From positions 1 through 12,642 of the forward strand of contig JASJEI010000110.1 in the NCBI GenBank assembly GCA_030064795.1: a stretch of 12,642 bases of DNA. Reading direction: 5' to 3'. The number at the start of each line of letters is the position of its first letter. The stretch's first letter is position 1. Of this stretch, positions 1-5,664 are shown piece by piece. This stretch comes from Pleurocapsa sp. MO_226.B13. GTDB lineage: Bacteria; Cyanobacteriota; Cyanobacteriia; Cyanobacteriales; Xenococcaceae. The position numbers and the translations under genes are program-made. The notes under the pieces were generated by a model. That model was not told where the DNA came from. It worked only from the letters and a program-made list of their open reading frames with translations, and ran no database searches.

Positions 1-645
1 ATCGGCAAAATTAAGAGACTTGTTGAGTGCATCTACTTTAGTTACTGGCTGACCGAAACGCATTTCAATGTCGTACTGAGCGTAGAATTCGCAACTACGC
101 AAAGATAAAGAGTCGGTTTCTGCTTGACCTTGGAGACAAGCTTTACTTAATTTAGTGCGGTCGTAGGGTAGCTTTTCTTCAGCACCGATTAAAATTACTT
201 TGCCCTGAAAACCCTTTTGCCGTAACACTTCTACCGCGTTCATTCCCGCAGCACCCGCACCCAAAACTACAAAAGTGCGATCGTCAACATTAGGGACGCA
301 TTTAGACATCGATAAAGTACGCTGTTGGGGTATTTCGTCGGGTAACTTGACTAAAACTTCTTCGCCTTCGATTCTAGTGGCAAAAGTAGACAAAGAATCC
401 AATCCTGGTGGTTCTTGTTGCTGTCCTGCGATCGCATTAAAGCAAGCATTGTGCCAAGGACAAACAATTGTTTCTCCACTCAAGATTCCTGTTTCTAGGG
501 GTGCGCCATAGTGAGTACAAAATGCTCCCGTCGCATAAAAGCGATCGTCGATCTTAGCTAGTAATATTTGTGAATCTCCTACAGCTATCTGCTGCATCTG
601 CCCGTTTTGCAAAGCATCTACTTTGGCTACAGCTATTTCTTTCAT
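1..645 (-). CDS. Rieske [2Fe-2S] / FAD-dependent pyridine nucleotide-disulfide oxidoreductase, N-terminal part (cut by window edge)
   Basis: Translating the minus strand from the ATG at 645 gives 215 uninterrupted residues that run off the left edge. Residues about 1-105 form a Rieske-type domain with the two cluster-binding motifs C43-T-H45 and C62-P-W-H65, sixteen residues apart. Residues 125-140 (FVVLGAGAAGMNAVEVLR) are the GxGxxG dinucleotide fold that opens an FAD/NAD(P) oxidoreductase domain, followed by the segment LPYDRTKLSKACL, typical of the family. The architecture matches AIFM3/Nfrl-like or ferredoxin-reductase-like proteins, cytosolic enzymes that pass electrons between NAD(P)H, FAD and a Rieske cluster; the partner is unknown. 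There is no signal peptide. It lies downstream of the ChaB-like gene on the same strand with a 324-bp gap containing a hairpin, so it is probably a separate transcription unit. The missing C-terminal half should carry the NAD(P)-binding and dimerisation domains. Confidence 0.88.
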   Translation of the reverse strand, partial: MKEIAVAKVDALQNGQMQQIAVGDSQILLAKIDDRFYATGAFCTHYGAPLETGILSGETIVCPWHNACFNAIAGQQQEPPGLDSLSTFATRIEGEEVLVKLPDEIPQQRTLSMSKCVPNVDDRTFVVLGAGAAGMNAVEVLRQKGFQGKVILIGAEEKLPYDRTKLSKACLQGQAETDSLSLRSCEFYAQYDIEMRFGQPVTKVDALNKSLNFAD

Positions 646-969
646 CTGCTATTGATTATTGATTATAGTTTGTCTAACTTTTTATATATCTTCGGAATAC
701 ATAGGCTGGAATCTATCTGAGAGGGTATTATCGCAGTACGTATTAGCTGCTGTGAGGTAATAAGTAATCAGTGTCCTCGTCAAGAGTGCGTATTGCGATC
801 GATTCCAAAAAAACTGCGCTCGAATTAAAAGGAGAGGAAAGCGACGATTTGGCATCTACAAGTAGTAGATAGCCGAAAAATCGCGACAATTTTTTTTCCT
901 CTCCAACTGTTTAAAGCTAAAATTAATTACGCTTAACTTTTGGTGACAAGCAATTTTCGTCCTACTAAT
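646..969. other. intergenic region between Rieske oxidoreductase and ChaB-like gene
   Basis: No convincing reading frame is seen here. The stretch holds one large imperfect hairpin (831-904, listed separately). Near the oxidoreductase start there is an AT-rich block with repeated TGATTAT (650-670). The promoter of the minus-strand oxidoreductase gene should lie in 646-830, but I could not identify confident -10/-35 boxes. Confidence 0.6.
831..904 (-). terminator. large stem-loop, likely terminator of the ChaB-like gene
   Basis: The outer arms GGAGAGGAAA (831-840) and TTTCCTCTCC (895-904) pair perfectly. Inside them a second stem forms around ATCTAC (854-859) and GTAGAT (865-870) with a five-base loop, and GGC/GCC extends it. 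Read on the minus strand the stem is followed at once by TTTTAATT. This fits an intrinsic terminator placed 65 bases beyond the stop of the 1737-970 gene. At 74 bases it is longer than usual, so a structured small RNA or a mobile palindrome is possible. Confidence 0.45.
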
Positions 970-1737
970 CTAGGCGTTGACTTTTGCTTTTGACCATACA
1001 CCATTTTCGTCTTCGTCGTACTTATCTTTGATGGTTGCCCAAGCTTGCTGTTCTGCTTTGGTTTCATCGTCGGTTTCATCCAAAACCGCATTGTAACGTT
1101 CGATGAAATCTTGTTGTGCAGCCTCAGAAAGATGAGAGCGAATTTCTGGAGATAGATCTTCTACCCCATTACACTTACCAGGACAAGCACGAGGTAAGGT
1201 GGATTCGTTGACGTGAATTTCTTCGCCACCTGCACTTTCAATCAACAGTTGATATTCCCCAGATTTATCAGCAGGAACTTCAGCCATTAATAAAAATTCT
1301 CCTGCCTTAATCCGTGTTTCGTAAACTGCTGCTTTCTCTTCTGGCATACCCAAAGTTGCTAATGCTGAAGCCAAACCCGCACCAGCACTACCAGCGATCG
1401 CTCCTGTAGCTGCCCCTAACAAAACCGAGGTGATTGGCCCTGCTGCTACTACCGAACCGATAAAGGGAATAAATAGTACTCCAACACCCGTAAAAAGACT
1501 GAGGAGAGAGCCAAATAAAGAGCCAAAGACTGCGCCAGTACGTAGACCACCTAGAATGACATCTTTTTTGGAAATAAAACCTGCAATGCGTGTATTAGAC
1601 TGAAAGTTTTGACCCATTACAGAAATATAATCTTGAGGTACACCGCGATCGATCAGACGACGGACGACATTATCTACTTGTTGTTCTTCTTTTAAAACTG
1701 CGGTAATTGTGCGTTCTGCTTTATATTCTTCTGTCAC
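970..1737 (-). CDS. glycine-zipper membrane-associated stress protein with C-terminal ChaB-like domain
   Basis: The product has 255 residues. The start is GTG at 1737, with AGGAAT about ten bases upstream; no ATG in frame precedes it. Residues 1-55 form an alpha/beta segment ([19 protein letters not shown]...) like the regulatory half of general-stress 17M or DUF1269-like proteins. Residues about 60-130 are a long Gly/Ala-rich hydrophobic stretch that could span or insert into a membrane. Residues about 195-255 ([24 protein letters not shown]...WATIKDKY) match the small ChaB fold, annotated in enterobacteria as a cation-transport regulator. The function in cyanobacteria is unknown. It follows the Dps gene by 85 bp on the same strand, and this pairing points to oxidative or osmotic stress. 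Both products end in the residues VNA. The domain reading of the first half is less certain than that of the ChaB-like end. Confidence 0.78.
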   Translation of the reverse strand: MTEEYKAERTITAVLKEEQQVDNVVRRLIDRGVPQDYISVMGQNFQSNTRIAGFISKKDVILGGLRTGAVFGSLFGSLLSLFTGVGVLFIPFIGSVVAAGPITSVLLGAATGAIAGSAGAGLASALATLGMPEEKAAVYETRIKAGEFLLMAEVPADKSGEYQLLIESAGGEEIHVNESTLPRACPGKCNGVEDLSPEIRSHLSEAAQQDFIERYNAVLDETDDETKAEQQAWATIKDKYDEDENGVWSKAKVNA

Positions 1738-1822
1738 TTGCTAAATTCCTATTTTTATAAATTTATCGACAATATTATTTTTTATACCCAGCTATGGTAA
1801 AACATAGCCAGGTAGTTGATGA
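1738..1822 (-). other. short intergenic gap with hairpin between dps and ChaB-like gene
   Basis: GCTATG (1791-1796) and CATAGC (1803-1808) form a six-pair stem with a six-base loop just after the dps stop. On the minus strand the sequence that follows is A-rich rather than T-rich, so this does not look like a strong intrinsic terminator. Read-through from dps into the next gene is therefore plausible, and the hairpin may be an RNA-processing or attenuation site. Confidence 0.35.
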
Positions 1823-2362
1823 CTAGGCATTAACGGCAGGTTTGGTTTCTGTACCAGCGCGATCGCCATCGCCTTGTAAGTTTTCACCTTCGAGAAAGGA
1901 ACGTAACATCCAAGCCATTTCTTCGTGCTGTTCCATCAATCCTGTCAAAAAGTCAGCAGTACCTTCGTCGTGGTACTCTTCTCCACATTTGTCAATATCT
2001 TCTCTGAGGTTGCGGATGACTTGTTCGTGATCTTGTACCAAGCGATCGACCATCATGTTAGCGGAAGGAAGATCGTTAGGATGCTCTTTAAGAGAACCAT
2101 ATTGAATAAATCCTGATGCTGTTCCTAGAGGATAACCGCCCAGGGCGCGGACTCTTTCGGCTGTAGCGTCAATATTCATGGTTAGGGCATTGTAGTGTTC
2201 TTCCCAAAGCGTGTGGAGAGTACGGAATTGAGGGCCAACTACATCCCAATGATACTTTTTGGTTTTGATTAGAAGTAGATAAAGATCGGCAAGGTCGCGG
2301 TTTAATAATTCAATTACACCGTGACGTTGTTCTTCGGTTAATCCAATATTTAGTTTAGACAT
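1823..2362 (-). CDS. dps: Dps-family DNA-binding mini-ferritin
   Basis: The product has 179 residues, within the usual size range of Dps proteins. These form hollow dodecamers that oxidise Fe(II), usually with hydrogen peroxide, store the iron and protect DNA. The inter-subunit ferroxidase ligands are all visible: H38 in KKYHWDVVGPQF, H50 in RTLHTLWEEHYNAL, and D65 and E69 in IDATAERVRALGG. The five-helix ferritin-like pattern continues with DRLVQDHEQVIRNLREDIDKC and the helix DFLTGLMEQHEEMAWMLRSFL. The C-terminal tail (about 160-179) is polar and probably disordered. The ATG at 2362 has AGGAAT a few bases upstream. It is the first gene of the minus-strand stress block. Whether this paralogue binds DNA cannot be judged, since the N-terminal tail is short and not strongly basic. 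Confidence 0.95.
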   Translation of the reverse strand: MSKLNIGLTEEQRHGVIELLNRDLADLYLLLIKTKKYHWDVVGPQFRTLHTLWEEHYNALTMNIDATAERVRALGGYPLGTASGFIQYGSLKEHPNDLPSANMMVDRLVQDHEQVIRNLREDIDKCGEEYHDEGTADFLTGLMEQHEEMAWMLRSFLEGENLQGDGDRAGTETKPAVNA

Positions 2363-2594
2363 ATAATTCCTGTTTGCATAACTTCACATTTATTAGAACA
2401 ATTATTCAGGCGATCGCGCATCTGCAATAAGAGATAACTTTTTACCCCGTCTATCCTCCTTTCGATATAAGTAGGTGGACATAATTAAATAAAAAAAGAA
2501 AAGTTGACAAAAGACTGATGATTAATGAGAACTAAGTATTACTTTGGTTATGACGCAGCCAATAATTTAACTAGTACGATCGCCGATCTGGTAG

Positions 2595-2619
2595 GTTGGG
2601 TTGAAGCATGAAACCCAAC
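2595..2619. repeat. GTTGGGTT/AACCCAAC palindromic repeat, copy 1
   Basis: Eight-base arms (2595-2602 and 2612-2619) surround a nine-base loop. Two more members of the same family lie at 9001-9026 and 9042-9068. This is a dispersed short palindrome of a kind frequent in cyanobacterial intergenic DNA. Confidence 0.75.
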
Positions 2620-2707
2620 AACCAAAGCTTTTGTAGTGTGGGTCAATTATTGACGTAAGATAATGCGATTTATCAGATAGCCACAATCCTACAGACCGTA
2701 AAATCCT

Positions 2708-2735
2708 GTAGAGACGTAATATATTACGTCTCTAC
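2708..2735. repeat. 28-base palindrome (GTAGAGACG type)
   Basis: The arms GTAGAGACGTAAT and ATTACGTCTCTAC pair perfectly over 13 bases with only AT between them, so the whole element is self-complementary. The outer GTAGAGACG/CGTCTCTAC is a familiar dispersed cyanobacterial repeat. There is no gene next to it for which it would be an obvious terminator. Confidence 0.75.
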
Positions 2736-2918
2736 CATCGATTACATTTCTACTGCTTCGTCAATTAATTAGTGACAGGTTAATATTTCCCCCATCTCCC
2801 TATCTCCTTATATCCCCATCAACCCTAACCCATCAATTAAAAATTGACAGACTACTACGATCTATCTATATTTTTTACTGCGCTTCTGGGTTGGGTAGTC
2901 CACACAAGTTTTTATTTG

Positions 2919-3058
2919 TTAAGTAATGTAACAAGATTGCAGAGACTCGATCCTAAATTTAGATAGGTAACAAGGGAGGGTTTTAAAAAAGGTTTGTAGT
3001 TAACTAGTTGCGATCGCTCTTAATATTTATATTTCCTCTAACTCTAGGGCGATCGCTC
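2919..3058 (+). repeat. 135-bp direct repeat, copy A
   Basis: The repeat begins TTAAGTAATGTAACAA and contains GGAGGGTTTTAAAAAA and GTAGTTAACTAGTTGCGATC. It ends with two HIP1 octamers (3010-3017 and 3049-3056) separated by TCTTAATATT...CTCTA. Copy B starts 174 bases later. Copy A carries an extra six bases between its two HIP1 sites. Confidence 0.85.
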
Positions 3059-3092
3059 GTCTTTAGTCACTCATGGGAAAAAGCTTTAATTA

Positions 3093-3226
3093 TTAAGTAA
3101 TGTAACAAAATTGCAGAGACTTAATCCTAAATTTAGATAGGTAATAAGAGAGGGTTTCAAAAAAAATTTGTAGTTAACTAGTTGCGATCGCTCTTAATAT
3201 TTCCTCTAGCTCCAGGGCGATCGCTT
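3093..3226 (+). repeat. 135-bp direct repeat, copy B
   Basis: It aligns with copy A from TTAAGTAATGTAACAA through the second HIP1 site (3184-3191 and 3217-3224) with a few substitutions and one six-base gap. The last HIP1 site is followed by a run of eight T residues. The 72-codon gene at 3274 begins only about 50 bases beyond it, so the copy may carry that gene's upstream control region. Confidence 0.85.
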
Positions 3227-3273
3227 TTTTTTAAATCTACTACTTGAATTTAGTTAGTTTGAGAGTATTAAAG

Positions 3274-3492
3274 ATGTTTAAAATTTTCCAGAGTTATAAT
3301 GCCAGCCACCAAAAAACAAGGGAAAACATTACAAGTCAGAAACAAGAGAATTTTTCTCACAGAAGTTCTCAGAATAATATTCGCTTTAGTAATTTAGGCA
3401 AGGATATTTTTATTAGTCGTTCTGGACAAGTGAAAATCGATCGTTTGTCTAGTTTCCGAAACTTGCGTGACTGCGACTTTATTGTGTTTTAA
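3274..3492 (+). CDS. 72-residue protein of unknown function, paralogue 1
   Basis: I do not recognise this family. The frame could open at TTG 3244, but the ATG at 3274 is chosen because it gives 72 residues, exactly the length of the neighbouring paralogue, and because the similarity starts there. The protein is basic and polar in its first 30 residues and has no signal peptide or membrane segment. The second half is strongly conserved with paralogue 2: SQNNIR, then LG.D.FISRSGQVKI, then CDFIVF at the very end. Forty of 72 residues are identical. The shared upstream DNA (TTTGAGAGTATTA ending about five bases before the ATG) provides only a weak ribosome binding site. Conservation of protein above the flanking DNA supports a real gene. 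A small regulatory or scaffold role cannot be excluded or supported. Confidence 0.6.
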   Translation: MFKIFQSYNASHQKTRENITSQKQENFSHRSSQNNIRFSNLGKDIFISRSGQVKIDRLSSFRNLRDCDFIVF

Positions 3493-3667
3493 GTTGTTTT
3501 CCTCCAGGCGATCGCTCTTAATATCTCCTCTAGCTCCAAGGCGATCGCTTTCTTGATGCGCTTTTCCTTGGCCCTTTCGGCGACGCGGGGTCGTTTATCC
3601 CCGAATGGGGGCATCGCTTTTTTAAAATAAACACTACTGGAATTTAGATAGTTTGAGAGTATTAACG
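3493..3667. repeat. spacer between the two small paralogues with third HIP1-pair module
   Basis: A shortened third copy of the HIP1-pair module lies here, with octamers at 3508-3515 and 3541-3548 and TCTTAATATCTCCTCTAGCT between them. It is followed by a GC-rich stretch with ATCCCCGAATGGGGGCAT (about 3597-3614). The last part (about 3640-3667) repeats the region before the first small gene: GAATTTAG.TAGTTTGAGAG. Confidence 0.75.
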
Positions 3668-3886
3668 ATGATTAAAACTTGGCAGAGCCATCGTACCAAT
3701 GTCCAGAAAAAAATCAGCAAAATTACAAGTCAGACGAAAAAGAATATTTTCCAAATTATTTCTCAGAACAATATTCGACCTAGTCATTTAGGTGACGATA
3801 TGTTTATTAGTCGTTCTGGACAAGTGAAAATTAATAATTTAGATAGTTGCCGAATCTTTAATAGCTGCGACTTTATCGTTTTTTAG
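3668..3886 (+). CDS. 72-residue protein of unknown function, paralogue 2
   Basis: This is a tandem paralogue of the gene at 3274-3492 with the same length and the same last six residues (CDFIVF). The start is ATG 3668; a TTG at 3653 in frame is less likely for the reasons given for paralogue 1. The first 31 residues diverge (MIKTWQSHRTNVQKK...) while residues 32-55 are nearly constant, so the C-terminal half is the constrained part. No signal peptide, membrane segment or known motif is visible. The spacing of 175 bp and repeated upstream DNA show that gene and promoter region were duplicated together. A segment of the gene at 4294 (MFILAHK...IVEINNLNSFR) resembles MFISRSGQVKINNLDSCR here, which may mean distant relationship; this is an inference by eye. 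Confidence 0.6.
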   Translation: MIKTWQSHRTNVQKKISKITSQTKKNIFQIISQNNIRPSHLGDDMFISRSGQVKINNLDSCRIFNSCDFIVF

Positions 3887-4293
3887 GTTGTTTTGCTCAT
3901 GTATTGAGTAACGTAGTAAGCGTAAGCAAAGCCATGTCCTAAGATAGTTCTAGAGCGTTCCGAAGGGCAACAGTGGCGCGATCGCTTTTCTGGAAATTGC
4001 TGTAATCCAGGCTGTGCAAGTTTTGATTAACTAGTTAAATAAACTGCATATTTTCTTCTCATAAGTCCTAAATAGCAATGACAGCAAATTTTAGTTTTAA
4101 GGAAAACGACAAGTTATGGAGTTTTTTAATCTCGGTGTCCTAAGGGATAAACGATCGTAGGTTATGGTAGCCCGTAATATCAACAGCAAAGTCTCATTTG
4201 GAAATTAATTGCGATATGAACTAAAAGCAACCTAATAAAAAACTTTAGTTGATTTAATTGAAGTCAAGTACTTATAATCTAAGGAGAAAAAAC
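3887..4293. other. intergenic region upstream of the first tailed gene
   Basis: No gene is supported in these 400 bases. The left part is repeat-like, with TTCCGAAGGGCAACAGTGGC and one HIP1 site at about 3979-3986. The right part (4020-4293) is AT-rich and probably carries the promoter of the 4294 gene, but no boxes could be assigned with confidence. Confidence 0.5.
4281..4286 (+). promoter_or_regulatory. ribosome binding site that fixes the 4294 start
   Basis: AAGGAG lies seven bases before ATG 4294. A TTG at 4258 opens the same frame twelve codons earlier but has no such signal, so 4294 is preferred. Confidence 0.8.
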
Positions 4294-4749
4294 ATGGGAA
4301 CTATATCAAAAACTGATTCTAATCTGAACACTGTCAAGCCGATGTTAAATACCATAATATATGGTCAAATTATTAATATGCTTTATCTCCAAGATGATGA
4401 TTTAGCCTCAATAATAATACAGGAAAAAACACAAGATAACTCTGAGGGGAATATGTTTATTCTTGCTCATAAACCTGATTATCCTAATGTTAACTCTGAA
4501 ACTAATATTGTTGAAATAAATAACTTAAATAGTTTTCGTACCAGGCTTCAAGAAGCTTTCAATTATAATTCTTTAGTAAATATATATTGTGAAAATAATA
4601 ACCAAATAAAATCTCTAGTAATAGTCGCAAAATCAACTCTGGAGGAAAAAGTATTACCTCTCGATGGTGGCAACGTATTACCTTTCGATGGTGGTGGCGG
4701 TAGTGATGGACCACTGTGTCTTTATGGTTCTCCCCCATGTAAACCATGA
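4294..4749 (+). CDS. 151-residue protein of unknown function with GGGGSDG...PPCKP tail
   Basis: No known family is recognised. The protein starts at ATG 4294 after a good AAGGAG. Residues about 1-120 look like a small soluble mixed alpha/beta domain (IIYGQIINMLYLQDDDLASIII..., NIVEINNLNSFRTRLQEAFNYNSLVNIYCENN) without a signal peptide. A glycine- and aspartate-rich linker (PLDGGNVLPFDGGGGSDG) leads to a short tail with two cysteines, C142 and C149, in CLYGSPPCKP at the extreme end. The tail and the 3' UTR recur in the gene at 5434, though that gene's N-terminus is unrelated. The layout, a leader-like domain, Gly-rich linker and short Cys-containing end, resembles a precursor peptide, but no modifying enzyme is visible, so this is only a possibility. 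An IS200/IS605-type insertion lies about 90 bases beyond the stop. Confidence 0.7.
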   Translation: MGTISKTDSNLNTVKPMLNTIIYGQIINMLYLQDDDLASIIIQEKTQDNSEGNMFILAHKPDYPNVNSETNIVEINNLNSFRTRLQEAFNYNSLVNIYCENNNQIKSLVIVAKSTLEEKVLPLDGGNVLPFDGGGGSDGPLCLYGSPPCKP

Positions 4750-4842
4750 AAATTATTTTCAAATAATTACAGTCAAGTCACCCCAAGATCGGGGTGATTT
4801 CAATCATTTACACCTAGAATTTGGATGTAAAGTTTTTGATTG
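4687..4842 (+). repeat. 156-bp tail-plus-3'UTR cassette, copy 1
   Basis: From GATGGTGGTGGCGG to TTTTTGATTG this segment aligns without gaps to 5602-5757, with eight mismatches. It encodes the last 20 residues of the 4294 gene and continues 93 bases past the stop. The homology resumes at 5378-5394 after the inserted element, matching 5756-5772. Confidence 0.92.
4751..4797 (+). terminator. paired hairpins after the 4294 gene
   Basis: The first hairpin has AATTATTT (4751-4758) and AAATAATT (4761-4768); the second has TCACCCC (4778-4784) and GGGGTGA (4791-4797) with a six-base loop. Only a weak T-rich stretch follows. Both stems are kept in the second cassette while the loops differ, so the structures matter. 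They probably act as a terminator or a 3' stabiliser. Confidence 0.5.
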
Positions 4843-4904
4843 AACCGCGTCGCATACTGCGAGAGAGTGCGTTAGCTTACTCGTCAGTAAGACGCGGACA
4901 AGGT

Positions 4905-5261
4905 TTAGCTTTTGGGTTTTTCTTGGTTGCGGACATATTCTATTATCTTGGTTAAATCTGCACCACGAGAAATAGATTTAACACCATAGCTTTTTGACCA
5001 AAAATAAGGTTTCCAAAAGTATTGAGATAGATGCTCTGAGTATTCTTTGCGGATGTAGCGAGAACTTACAGTTTTCAGGTTGGCTACTAGCTGAGATAAG
5101 TTCAACGATGGGTGAGTCTCAATAACGAGATGGATGTGGTCTGACTCCCCTGAAAACTCGACGAGGCTTGACCGCCATTTGGTAAGCGTGTCTCTAAATA
5201 TTGACTCCATTCTAAAAAGCATATCTTTGGTGATGCACTTGTGTCTATACTTAACCTGCAA
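4905..5261 (-). CDS. tnpA: IS200/IS605-family Y1 HUH transposase, N-terminus apparently frameshifted
   Basis: The open frame gives 118 residues with the HUH motif H42-I-H44 in SGESDHIHLVIE, the strong family signature LVANLKTVSSRYIRKEY, the block YFWKPYFWSKSYG and the catalytic tyrosine Y109 in IIEYVRNQE. Such enzymes cut and rejoin single-stranded DNA and move the element by peel-and-paste transposition. Family members are usually about 130 residues. Here the frame has only a TTG start at 5261, yet the bases before it encode YEIYYHLTL, the expected family N-terminus. An ATG at 5295 (MTD) lies one base out of register with it. Dropping one T in the CTTAT at 5284-5288 would restore MTDYEIYYHLTLQVKYRHK. 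So the gene is probably inactivated by a one-base insertion, unless TTG is used or there is a sequencing error. Confidence 0.85.
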   Translation of the reverse strand: MQVKYRHKCITKDMLFRMESIFRDTLTKWRSSLVEFSGESDHIHLVIETHPSLNLSQLVANLKTVSSRYIRKEYSEHLSQYFWKPYFWSKSYGVKSISRGADLTKIIEYVRNQEKPKS

Positions 5262-5338
5262 AGTGAGATGATAATAAATCTCATAAGTCTGTCATCTTTG
5301 TGGGCAAAACCAGATGATGGTGATTGACCAAGATACCA

Positions 5339-5364
5339 CGACTACACCGCTTTGCGGTTAGTCG
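5339..5364. repeat. subterminal hairpin of the insertion element
   Basis: CGACTA/TAGTCG and ACCGC/GCGGT form an eleven-pair stem with a bulged C on one arm and a three-base loop. It sits about 13 bases inside the end upstream of tnpA, where the transposase normally binds. Confidence 0.65.
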
Positions 5365-5425
5365 CTGGAGGCTTCATTGCAATATAATCTCATCTCGAGT
5401 ACTATCAACCTTATAGTAATTAATT

Positions 5426-5430
5426 GAGGA
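5426..5430 (+). promoter_or_regulatory. ribosome binding site of the 5434 gene
   Basis: GAGGA with a following G lies just before ATG 5434, at usable spacing. It supports translation of this short gene, whose upstream DNA begins only about 50 bases after the inserted element. Confidence 0.7.
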
Positions 5431-5433
5431 GCA

Positions 5434-5664
5434 ATGACTATTACACCTAGTAGTAAATTTTCGGTTGGCTGTCTTTATGTTGTACTTAGCTTATTGGTTA
5501 CAGTAAACTCAGCCATAGCTCAATCGACGCACACCGAGCCGAATACATCTACACCACACACAAGTTGTTCTGATGATTGTCCTTTTGATGGTGAATTGGC
5601 AGATGGTGGTGGCGGTAGTGATGGATCACAGTGTCGTTATGGTTCTCCCCCATGTAAACCCTGA
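5434..5664 (+). CDS. small exported Cys-rich protein with GGGGSDG...PPCKP tail
   Basis: The product has 76 residues and no known family. Residues about 9-29 form a Sec signal peptide ending SAIAQ, with likely cleavage after A29, leaving a mature chain of 47 residues. It has four cysteines in two pairs: C45-SDD-C49 and C67-RYGSPP-C74. The second pair lies in the tail shared with the 4294 gene. The first part, AQSTHTEPNTSTPHTSCSDDC, resembles the mature start of the TpsA at 5966 (AQSIQTDGTTPTQPVSCSGDC), including the CxxxC spacing. It may be a stand-alone secreted peptide or a remnant of a tpsA gene whose body was lost and replaced by the tail cassette. Good ribosome binding site, complete signal peptide and kept 3' hairpins favour an expressed gene. 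In the periplasm the cysteines could form two disulfides. Confidence 0.68.
   Translation: MTITPSSKFSVGCLYVVLSLLVTVNSAIAQSTHTEPNTSTPHTSCSDDCPFDGELADGGGGSDGSQCRYGSPPCKP

Larger units (their letters stand above)
2363..3273. other. long repeat-rich intergenic region without recognisable genes
   Basis: This stretch of about 900 bases carries no coding sequence I can support. It holds a GTTGGGTT/AACCCAAC palindrome (2595-2619), a nearly perfect 28-base palindrome (2708-2735) and two tandem copies of a 135-bp repeat (2919-3058 and 3093-3226), each ending in a pair of HIP1 sites. The dps promoter must lie in the leftmost part, reading leftward from about 2400-2480. Confidence 0.7.
4841..5377 (-). 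mobile_element. IS200/IS605-type insertion of about 537 bp carrying only tnpA
   Basis: The ends come from comparison with the uninterrupted cassette at 5602-5772. DNA matches up to ATTG 4839-4842 and resumes at ATTG 5376-5379 followed by CAATaTAATCTCATC, so the true ends are known to within four bases of shared ATTG. No target duplication beyond this microhomology exists, as expected for this family. Near the end upstream of tnpA lies an imperfect hairpin (5339-5364) with eleven pairs and one bulged base, a hallmark of these subterminal structures. At the other end, CCGCGTC (4845-4851) pairs with GACGCGG (4891-4897). No tnpB or accessory gene is present. Confidence 0.85.

Noticed and set aside
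275..511. Plus-strand frame of 78 codons
   Set aside because: It lies antisense to the Rieske domain with its conserved CTH and CPWH motifs and shows no protein features of its own.
1842..2116. Two plus-strand frames inside the Dps gene
   Set aside because: They are shadows of the dps gene, which is supported by all ferroxidase ligands.
2919..3548. Possible CRISPR array from repeated GCGATCGC blocks
   Set aside because: Repeat units are 41-135 bp, spacers are not of regular size, the repeats interrupt small genes, and no cas gene is present. HIP1 abundance explains the octamers.
4559..4762. Minus-strand frame of 67 codons opposite the tailed gene
   Set aside because: Its histidine-rich sequence (HHYRHHHRK) is the complement of the Gly/Asp-rich GGTGGTGGC linker; there is no ribosome binding site.
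4839..4842. ATTG at both ends of the insertion as a target-site duplication
   Set aside because: The empty site contains a single ATTG, but the family inserts without duplication, and four bases of microhomology are better read as ambiguity of the cut position.
5102..5284. Minus-strand frame starting ATG 5284
   Set aside because: It overlaps tnpA in another frame and loses all transposase motifs. Only its first bases matter, as the out-of-frame start of the transposase.
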